Positions 50,926 through 64,000 of a DNA stretch of 64,000 bases are shown in pieces. The position numbers were made by a program, and so were the translations under genes. The notes beneath the pieces are model-generated. The model did no database searches. It saw nothing but the letters and a program-made list of their open reading frames with translations, and had not been told where the DNA came from. Position 1 is the stretch's first letter. The number at the start of each line of letters is the position of its first letter. Source of the stretch: Cynocephalus volans (taxonomy: Eukaryota; Chordata; Mammalia; Dermoptera; Cynocephalidae); NCBI RefSeq assembly GCF_027409185.1, contig NC_084475.1, positions 14,900,130 through 14,964,129 of the forward strand, given 5' to 3'.

Positions 50926-51879
50926 AAAGTAGAATGGTGGTTGCCAGGGGGTGGGGAGAGTAGAAATGGGAGTTATTGTTTAATGACGATGGTTTCTGTT
51001 TGGGAAGATGAAAAAGGTTCTGGAGATGGACGGTGGTGATGATTGCACAGCAATGTGACTATGCTAAAAAATGGTTAAGACGGTAAATTATATGTTATGT
51101 GTTTTACCACCATTTTTTCTTAAAATGGGAGAGAGTAGTGGTGCAATGGATTTTGGACTGGCCTGAGGGGGATGTCCAGGGCCAAGGGCTGCTCCGAGCA
51201 AAGAATTTCTGTTCCCAATTACGCTGTAATTGAGTGGAGATCTGAGAGACACCACAATTTTTTTTAAAACTAGGTCCTTTGTGAATACTCCTAATTATAT
51301 GACCTAATGCTGGCTTCCGGGCGGCTGAGACTGCCAAGGGGTGACTGTTTTGCCAGTGAGCAGAGCTGCCAAGGAGGTTGGTGTATTTAGGCTTCTGCGT
51401 GGGGGTGGGGGTGGGACGCCTGTAATAAAATCGTTTCTGTGATATGAGTATGAGAAAGGTGGCCGAAATTTCCTTTCAACTTTTTCCATATCCCCTTCTT
51501 ACCTACCCACCTCCCCCCACTTTCCCACCCACGGAACGTGTCTGCAGAGAGTCCTCCTCTTCCCAGAGCTGGGAGCCAAATCCCAGGCATCACTGCATTG
51601 TGGAGTGGATCCGTTTCATTGCACCTGCCTCATTAAAAGCGGGTGGGTAGCAGTGACAACACATTTATGGAGAAGGTGGGAAGTGGGAAAGGCATGTTTG
51701 CTTCCTTCCTGTATTTTCACAGCTCCAAAAACCCACTCAGGGATTCCCACAGGAAGCCGTCTGGGCTCTTAGCCTGCCTGTTGGGACCCCCCACAAACTG
51801 GCCCCCGCTGACCTTTGCTAATTCCTCTCTCATTTTCCCTCTGCAGGGACTGTCAACTCCAGCCAGACTGATCCACCAA

Positions 51880-52060
51880 TGATCCCCCCCTGGATGCCTT
51901 TCTTCCATGACAACCATCCCTCCTTTGCTTACACCATATGCCCCCCTAATCTGAATGTGTTCTCCAGTCCTGCCCCCCTGCAACTCATAACCATTCTTCA
52001 AGGCCCAGTTCCAACTCCAAATCCCACTTCTTAGATGACACGTTTCTTGTCTGCCTCAGT
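51880..52060 (+). mobile_element. L2-like LINE fragment, sense
   Basis: 'ttcttcaaggcccagttcc' is the shortened L2 phrase, followed by 'aaatcccacttcttagatga'. No ORF. Confidence 0.5.
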
Positions 52061-52468
52061 CCAAATCTCCAGCATTCATCCCTGAACTCAGGTTAACCTC
52101 GTTCCCCGCGGTGGTGAAGTACAGAGCTGGCGTTCATTCCGGAACCGCTGACTCTGCCTTCAGCACAGGGCTGGACATGCCTGTGCTGTCTCACTTAACC
52201 CTCCTAATTAGCCTATATGAACCACCACCATTCTCCCACTTTGCAGATGAGGAAAGTCGAGTCTTAGAAAAGGACAGTAACTTGCCCAAGGTCATGCAAT
52301 TAGTTAAGTGGCCAATCTTGGATTCAAACTCATGTTTCTAACCCTAAAACTCCTTTTTTTTTTTTTTTTGTTCATATTATCTCACTTAGTTGCCTTAAAC
52401 CCATGAGAAACATGCATGGTTTTATTGTATTCGTTCATTAATTCAGTGAATACTGTTTCACTCATTTA

Positions 52469-52686
52469 TTTTATTAATTATTTTTTTATTTTTTATTTAT
52501 TTATTTGTTTGTTTATTTATTTATTTATTTATTAAGATGACCGGTAAGGGGATCTTAACCCTTGACTTGGTGTTGTCAGCACCACGCTCACCCAGTGAGC
52601 AAACAGGCCATCCCGATATGGGATCCGAACCCGTGGCCTTGGTGTTATCAGCACCGCACTCTCCCGAGTGAGCCACAGGCCGGCCC
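52469..52686 (-). mobile_element. Dimeric CYN-like SINE with (TTTA)n tail, antisense
   Basis: The tail has become (TTTA/TTTG)n at about 52469-52534, then AAGATGACCGGTAAGGGG, both units, and GAGCCACAGGCCGGCCC. 16-bp duplication CTGTTTCACTCATTTA at 52453-52468 and 52687-52702. Confidence 0.93.
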
Positions 52687-53129
52687 CTGTTTCACTCATT
52701 TAATACATTCACTCAGTGAATAGATGTTTACAATGTGCCAACCGTGGAGCTAAGCTGTGGAAATACCCAGCTCCCACTGTCAAGGAGCTTCCACTCTGGT
52801 GGTGTCGTCAGACGTGTTTATTAGACAACGCAGGGGACACGGTAGCAAAGGGGAGGGTGGGGTTATAATTCCCATTTCACTGAAGAGGAATCCGAAAGAA
52901 GGGGTGTCAACAGCCTGCCCAAATCATAAGCGAACAGCAGAGCCAGCCGTCACCAACCAGGGTTCGGGGCTTCCCAAACACTGACTCCTCTTTGCATTTT
53001 CTCGGGACTCTGCCCAATGCATGGACTTGGATAAGCGCCTTAGCAAAGCTCCTGCAAACGTTCATCATCGTTACTAGGAGTTTACTAACCCAGTCAACTT
53101 TTCTCCTAATTCCAGAGAACGAGGGAGGA

Positions 53130-53400
53130 AGGACGGGCTGCACTTCCCACGTGGAGGGACCGGAGTCACGTGCTCGGGACTCCTTCTTCGCCTTCCGCTT
53201 CACGTTCCGGACCGGGGTTGCTAAGCAACCGGTAAACTAGGAGCCGTTTGAGCAGCGCCCAGGCGGCCCAGCTGCAGGAGGCGCGGGCCGAGGGTCCGGG
53301 GCGGGCGCGGCAAGGACGTCCAAGGCTGAAGAAGAGCGTGGAAAGTGAAAGGGACAGCACCCGAGGGTGATAATCACCAGTAGTCCCAGAAACTCCTCGT
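53130..53400 (+). promoter_or_regulatory. DNAI2: Predicted DNAI2 promoter and non-coding first exon region
   Basis: A short CpG-rich island stands out from the AT-rich surroundings 5.5 kb upstream of the DNAI2 ATG. It contains a perfect X-box (53216-53230), an E-box-like CACGTG context near 53150-53170 and no TATA box. Human DNAI2 has a non-coding exon 1; here its likely place is downstream of the X-box, about 53240-53370. I cannot fix the donor: GTGAAA at about 53346 and GTGATA at about 53368 are both only moderate. Confidence 0.6.
53216..53230 (+). promoter_or_regulatory. RFX X-box (ciliary gene regulatory site)
   Basis: GGTTGCTAAGCAACC is a perfect inverted repeat, GGTTGCT-A-AGCAACC, matching the RFX-family X-box. 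RFX2 and RFX3 drive motile-cilium genes through such sites, and DNAI2 is one of those genes. A FOX-like GGTAAAC follows immediately. Confidence 0.85.
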
Positions 53401-56329
53401 GGGGGGCTTGCTTCTGGGATAGCTCCGCCGGATGGCGCCCTAACCCACATGTAGTTCTCGCTGCTGGATAGTCTCCAAGTTACAGGACCCTGCAGCCTCT
53501 GAACACCCTGCCTCCTGCACCCCTAACCCCTATGAGTCGTGGTACAGTCTTTGTCCTGGAAGGAGCTGGAGACTTCTGAGAGGTTTGCAGCGGAATGGAT
53601 GGAAAATACAGCCTTGGGCTGGGGTTGCAGGGAGAAAGGACCTGTTAAGAGAAGAGCTTTCTGATAAGAATAGAGGGAAGGAAATGAATAATATTGCCCT
53701 ACTACTAGGTGGTAGGTACTTTAAATGCATCATTTTATTTATTCCTCAACCTGGAACTGGCAGTGTCATGCCTATTAGGATATCAGTATCAAGGTTGCTT
53801 AGTTCCTCCAAAGCTTATGCAGTTCTTTCTTATGCGCAAGTTCAAAGTTTACCACATTCTCTTGAACCACAGAAGTGCACGTTGTCCCAGCTTTTAGACC
53901 CTGTGTTTCCCTCTCTCGAAACCTTTGTTTCAAATCCTTTGCTTTCTTTTTCAAGGTCGGAAGAGGAAGAGAAGGAGTAGGAGAGAGAGCTCCAGACATA
54001 GCCCTGGTAGAGTTGCCGTCACATTCACGCACTCAGCAGGTGACAAAGTGAGTCTTGGGCCCCTTCTCTGTGCCAGGCCCTGGGGATGGGGGGTGAATAA
54101 AAGGACCACAGTCTTTCCCTCCAGGAGACAGCATTGTGGCGGGGGGACCAGGTAAAGACTGATTCGCATCACTCCCCAGTTCTGGGGACCTCCTCCCACC
54201 TCTCCCTGCCCCTGTCCTCCACCTTCTCACTGGGGGTCAGCCGTGCTTAGAGTTGCCCTGGGGAGAAATTATGGGGGGGGGGAATTCCTAGGGAGGTCTG
54301 CCTCTTTTGAAGGTAGAGCAAGTCCCTTAGGACCCCAGAATTCCAGAAGGTGCAGAACACCTCCCCCTGCATTCCTCTGCCCTGACAGGAGCCACGCAGG
54401 GCTCTTCAGTCGTGGCACAAAGCCTGGGGGCTGCCCCAGGTACCGAAAAGAAGAGGAAAGTGTCCTCTTCTCCTTGTTCCACCGTGAAGTCCAGTGTGGA
54501 GGGCCGACCCTGCAGCGTGCCTCCCTGCTGAGCTCCCACGCTGACGTTCCTCCTCCCCACCGCTCCGGTGGCCTCCCTCTCAGCCTGGAAAACTGGGAGC
54601 TTCTCTCCAGGAATTCCTCTGCTCATTCTCACTGCCCAAGATGAGCTTCGTTTTCATAGTTGGTGGAGGTTCCAATCTGGCTCCCTCCCTTGGGATGCAG
54701 GAGACTTGCATTTTCGAGGTTCTGACCAGAGCATCCCGGTTCTTTGTGTTCCTGTGTCTGAGACTCCCTGCAGTGTTCTGCACGCCTTTGGGTCTCTAGG
54801 TTCCCGTGGGGATGGTCTTTCCACTGAAACTCCCAGAGGGCAGCCACACTGCTTCTGGACCCCCTCACAGATAGCTCTGCTCAGACCCTTCTTGGGGTAG
54901 GCCACCCTGTAGCACTTGTCTCACCAGAGGGTCAGGGAGAGACCTCCTGAGCCCCCCTTCCCTGCTGGCTTGTAAGAGCCTGCTCTGGATCCTTGAATGA
55001 GCTGCCTTCCCATTACTGAACCAACCTTTAAATGTCCCCTCTGTCTGCCTCCAGACACAAGACAATGCCCCTGTTCTCACTCCAGGCTTGTTCCTGGGAA
55101 GCACCAAGAAGGAAAGCAAAGCTGTTAAAAATCTGATCTTGGCTGAAGAGGCTATTTTTGTCTTCCTGGAGTTTCCTCATTCTCTGAAGCCTCCTTGTGT
55201 CCCCTAGGAGCTGGCTGTCTCAAAGCAATTGTCTTTTGAAAGAGAGAGACAGGCACCCTCTAACTGCCTGAGTCTAGCAGCCGCGTAAGGAGCACAAATG
55301 CTTCACGACGTGGCGGCAGAGGGGGAGAATTTAATTGGATTTGCATTCCTTTTCACAGGCCCTATCTTTGTCCACATGGAATAAACACTGTAGGGTCCCC
55401 TGCTACAATCCAGACTTCTCTCTCCATCACCCGCCCTCCAAGCCATTCCTTGTACCCAGGAAAGGGAATTTCCAAACCATAAAAAGGAGAGGGAAATACT
55501 GCTTTCTGCAAGAGTCTGGTTCAGGTTGGGTTGTTCTGGGGCTGGGAGTGAGATCGGGTGGTGCTGTTTTCAAGAACCAATGTGTATGGATGCAGAGGGA
55601 CCTAGGAGTCACCCTTCTCACCCTCCTTTCCCCTTCCTCCTTGCACCAGCTGCTCCAGGTCCCAACGGTGCCCTTGACACCTGCTTCTACATTGGCACAC
55701 AGCTCTAGGTCCTGCATCAGCAGCTGAGGCCCACTGTTCTGTTTCCTTGCAGCCCTGGAGGTAGGGGGAGGTAGATTAGACACATGTCTGGATGTTCATC
55801 AGGGGTGACTGCAAAAAATAAAAATTGCTAGGCTCCACCCCAGGCATCTAGTTCCACATTTGCAGGAGAGGGGCCTGGGAATCTATATTTTTAATGAACA
55901 GCCCAGGTTTGAGAAATGCTAGCTGACAGCTTAAGAGCTCTCACTTTAAATGGGCAATTCTCAAACTTGGCTGCATATTGGAATTACCTGGAGAATATTT
56001 CTAAATACTGATGAGAGATTCTGATTGAGTTGGTCTGGGGTGGAACATCAGCAGTGTGATTTTATAAAGCCCTCTAGGTGTTTAAATGTGTAACCAAGAT
56101 TAAGAACCACTGCTTTAGAGCCAGACGTGCCTGGGCCCCTGGCTCTGCCTGGACTTAAGAACTATTACCTTGGATGAGATACTTCATCTCTCTGGGTACT
56201 AATTTCTTCATCTGTAAAATGGAGATCATGATAACTATTTGGGGGATTGTGGTGAGCATGTACTGAGCCTGCCTGGAGACTGCTGTTGACAGCACTTGGA
56301 GCCTAGTGCATCTTTATATGTTCTGTATA

Positions 56330-56960
56330 CAAGTCCCCTATCATATAGATGATTTGCAAATATTTTCTCCAAGCCTATGGTTTGTCTGTTCATTCTCTTT
56401 CTTTCTTTCTTTTTTTCTTTGCATCTGGCCAGTATAGGGATTGAACCCTGGACCTTGGTATTGTAAGCACCACACTCTAACCAACTTAGTTAACCGTCCA
56501 ACCCCTATGTTGTCTTTTGATGGGCAAAAGTTTTTCATTTTAATGAAGTTCAAGTTTATCAGTTGCTCTTCTTTTATGGATCATGCTTTTCATGCTATAT
56601 CTAAGAAATCTTTGCCTAATTAGGGTCACAAAAGTTTCTCCCTATGTTCTAAGTTTTATACTTTTAGCTCTTATATTTAGGCCTGTGATCCATTTTGAGT
56701 TAATTTGTGTATATAGTGTGAGGTAGGGGTCTATGGTCATTCTTCTGCATGTGAATGTCCCAGCACCATTTGCTGAAAAGACCATCCTTTCTCCCATTGT
56801 GCTGCCTTGGTGCCTTTGTCAAAAATCAGTTGACGATAAATAAAAGGTTTCTTTATGAACTGTCAATTCCATTCCATCGATCTATCCTTATGCCAGCACC
56901 ACACTGTCTTGATGACTCATAGTTGGTTTAGTAACCATTAGTAGAATAAGTGAAATAATA
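56330..56960 (-). mobile_element. L1 fragment, antisense, split by a SINE
   Basis: 'tatggtttgtctgttcat', 'gtttatcagttgctctt', 'cagcaccatttgctgaa', the familiar antisense L1 phrases. The SINE occupies about 56395-56503. Confidence 0.8.
56395..56503 (-). mobile_element. tRNA-Ile-derived SINE (CYN-like), antisense
   Basis: CTTT-rich tail, CATCTGGCCAGTATAGGG, ATTGTAAGCACCACACTC, AACCAACTTAGTTAACCG. Confidence 0.88.
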
Positions 56961-58289
56961 AGAACTATAATTGGAATGAAGATAAAGCATGCAGTTTGGC
57001 ATTCATAAAATCTGTGCTTTCCCAGAAAAGTTCATGTAATTAAACTTTTTCAAAAGATAGAGCCATTTTGAGGTGCTTCGGAGGGCATTCTTTTGCCAAA
57101 ACCCCAGTACAGAGTTGCTTGGTAAAGTGAATGATTACTCCAGCATTTCTGTTGCATAATATTTTCCATCAGTTTCCTAAGTTTGGATATTTGTCTAGGG
57201 GTTTTATTTAAAGCAGGGGACACGCCTTCCAATCATTTTCCCACCAGGGCCCTATTTCATTCAAAGAGAGCGACACCTGCTCACAGGCAAGAACCTAATC
57301 TCTTGGGTTTTGGAAAGCCTTTGGTTGTATATCCTGCTACAGCAAGTTCTTAGACAATTTATCTTCCCCGTGCTGCCCCCGCCTCTCATCCAACAGCTTT
57401 TTCTCTAGGGCTCTGTGCAGCCCCAGGAGCCTTATACAGACCCACAATCTGAGTCCTTGGGAACTTGCTATCCATGTCACAGTTTCCGAGAGTTAGGGTG
57501 GCCAGCAAGTGGACAGCTCTGCTAAGTGCCATTGTGTAATGTTACAGACATTTGTAACATCGTGTAAATGTTACAGCCACTTAAGTCATGAGCAAGCCCT
57601 CAGACGCCATAGAGTGTATTGACGGAATGGGGGTTCAGAGGGGTCAAGGTCTCTATTAGGGTGAGTGAAAGGTAATTTGTGTGAACTGCCCTGGAAAGTT
57701 AAGACTTCCACTAAGCATCTGTGGGAAAACCCTTTCCTGTACTGCGTTTGAACACAGGCTGCAGCTGCTGGAGTACTCTTAACTTCACTTTCTCAGCATC
57801 CAGTGGGTGTGTCAGGTCTCCAAAAGACTGAGAGGCCCAGCCAAGGTCACGCAGATGGTGGGGACAGGGCCAGTGCTTGAAGTCAGGGCCCAGCCAGGCC
57901 TGCTTTCCAATTCCCTGACCAGTAGGACAAATAGGCAGGTTTCCCAAAAGCAGAATTACTTCACCTGTTGAGGATGTGGAGGGAAGAGCTTCCCAGTGGG
58001 ATCTGCAGAGACTGGTGGCAGAGGGAGTCTGGGAAACTAGAACTGGGAATGGACCAAGCTTTTGGATAATTGGGTGAACAGTTGGGTGGTTGAGTTGGGG
58101 CGGGGGGGGGTGGTCTAGGACTCTCAAATCTGTGTGCTGTGTGATTCAGGTCCAGTGTGTGTTGGGGAAATCGTTGATTGGAGGGGGAGATGGTATGGTG
58201 GGCGAGAGTCAGGGAAACCTGGCAGGGAATTGAGTCCAACATAATCACCATCCGTATTTCTTCCTGCCTTCCAATAAACATTGATTCAG

Positions 58290-58390
58290 AGGGGGCTGGC
58301 CAGTTAGCTCAGTTGGTTAGAGTGTGGCGCTGATAACACCAGCATCCGGGGTTTGATCCCCGAAACAGAGAGCCACCAAATAATATATAT
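58290..58390 (+). mobile_element. tRNA-Ile-derived SINE (CYN-like), sense, well preserved
   Basis: GGGCTGGCCAGTTAGCTCAG, GTTAGAGTGTGGCGCTGATA and GGTTTGATCCCC keep the tRNA-like A and B boxes. Duplication ATTGATTCAG at 58280-58289 and 58391-58400. Confidence 0.92.
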
Positions 58391-58429
58391 ATTGATTCAG
58401 TAACAACTGTGTCATTTGGTGGGTAAGGG

Positions 58430-58610
58430 CTTTGGAGTCAGGCAGACCAGCTGGACCACTTACTAGCTCTGTGACCCCGGGCACGTCACTCAGAGGATCA
58501 AGCTCCTTCAGAGTAAAATGGTGATTTCATTTCCCACTTCAGAGGGTGATTGTGGGAACCGAACAAGATAGTGATTAGCATATAGTCAGCACCCAGTGTA
58601 GTTAATTTTC
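58430..58610 (+). repeat. MIR element
   Basis: 'gagtcaggcagaccagctgg', 'cttactagctctgtgacc', 'gtgattagcatatagtcag' style layout of MIR. Confidence 0.75.
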
Positions 58611-58798
58611 GTGGCCCTTTACCAATGCCTCCACTCCAGATGATTTTTTTAAATGCAGCCACAGCTTCAAGACACATCTGGGATTTCCCCCCAGCCAGAC
58701 TGAGAACCTGGAGTCACCCCTGGTGAGACCCTTGGAGCAAGGAGGTGGCCTGGCGGGCTCTCTGCCCACACCCCCCTCTGTCCCCCACAGGCGGCACC

Positions 58799-64000
<5,202 letters not shown>

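Larger units (their letters stand above)
47160..51125 (+). mobile_element. L1 LINE 3' portion (ORF2 end and 3'UTR), interrupted
   Basis: L1 ORF2-like sequence runs 47160-47860 and resumes at about 49351, for example the peptide FNKWCWKNN near 49700. It continues to a typical L1 3' end with 'gttttaccaccattt' at about 51105. It is broken by SINEs at 47279, 49969 and 50891 and by about 1.5 kb of foreign sequence (47863-49350). Frames are interrupted, so it is dead. Confidence 0.85.
53401..58790 (+). other. DNAI2: Predicted DNAI2 intron 1 (about 5.4 kb)
   Basis: No coding exon is seen. MER5-like elements lie at about 55790-56110, a MIR at 56120-56300, an antisense L1 fragment with a SINE inside at 56330-56960, a SINE at 58290-58390 and a MIR at 58430-58610. 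About 53400-55780 and 57000-58280 look unique. Confidence 0.65.

Noticed and set aside
53585-53980. 131-codon + strand frame near the DNAI2 promoter
   Set aside because: No family resemblance or splice support. It looks like a chance frame in unique DNA.
58291-58380. Possible functional tRNA-Ile gene
   Set aside because: A and B boxes are recognisable, but the cloverleaf is broken and the sequence has an A-rich 3' end and target duplications. It is a SINE, like the other tRNA-Ile-like copies in the window.

Overview
This is mammalian nuclear DNA carrying two protein-coding genes in tandem on the + strand: the complete TTYH2 gene (tweety family member 2) and the 5' part of DNAI2 (dynein axonemal intermediate chain 2). 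The order TTYH2 then DNAI2 is the same as on human 17q25. All 14 TTYH2 coding exons can be joined in frame across GT..AG introns into a 534-residue protein, the length of the human protein. DNAI2 is cut by the right edge of the window after its fourth coding exon, codon 203.

The host is most likely a colugo (flying lemur, Dermoptera). I see no Alu, rodent B1/B2, carnivore or bat-type SINE. Instead there are about 24 copies of a SINE whose head reads like tRNA-Ile. Some copies are monomers. Others have a second unit ending in a characteristic 'cttaccggtcatctttt' tail. This matches the CYN SINEs described from Dermoptera. The species call is an inference from repeat content; the gene identifications do not depend on it.

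Layout: 1-1750, upstream flank with old L1 and L2 debris. 1750-2250, CpG island and TTYH2 promoter with a GC-box minisatellite. 2059-40403, TTYH2 coding region, with long introns 1, 2, 3, 4 and 13; intron 1 holds an antisense RPL6 processed pseudogene. 40404-about 42110, TTYH2 3'UTR. 42110-53130, intergenic, including a 4-kb L1 tail broken by LTR-like sequence and several SINEs. 53130-53400, CpG-rich DNA with a perfect RFX X-box, the probable DNAI2 promoter and non-coding first exon. 58791-63352, the first four coding exons of DNAI2.

The two genes are unrelated in function. TTYH2 encodes a five-pass membrane protein with glycosylated extracellular loops and a NEDD4-type PPxY motif at its C terminus. 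DNAI2 encodes a WD-repeat intermediate chain of the ciliary outer dynein arm. The X-box fits ciliary regulation of DNAI2 alone. I found no operon, CRISPR array, complete mobile element with intact ORFs, or convincing novel gene system. The most unusual items are the X-box, an unidentified retro-inserted segment with a perfect 15-bp target-site duplication in TTYH2 intron 3, the promoter minisatellite, and several inverted or minimal retro-insertions.
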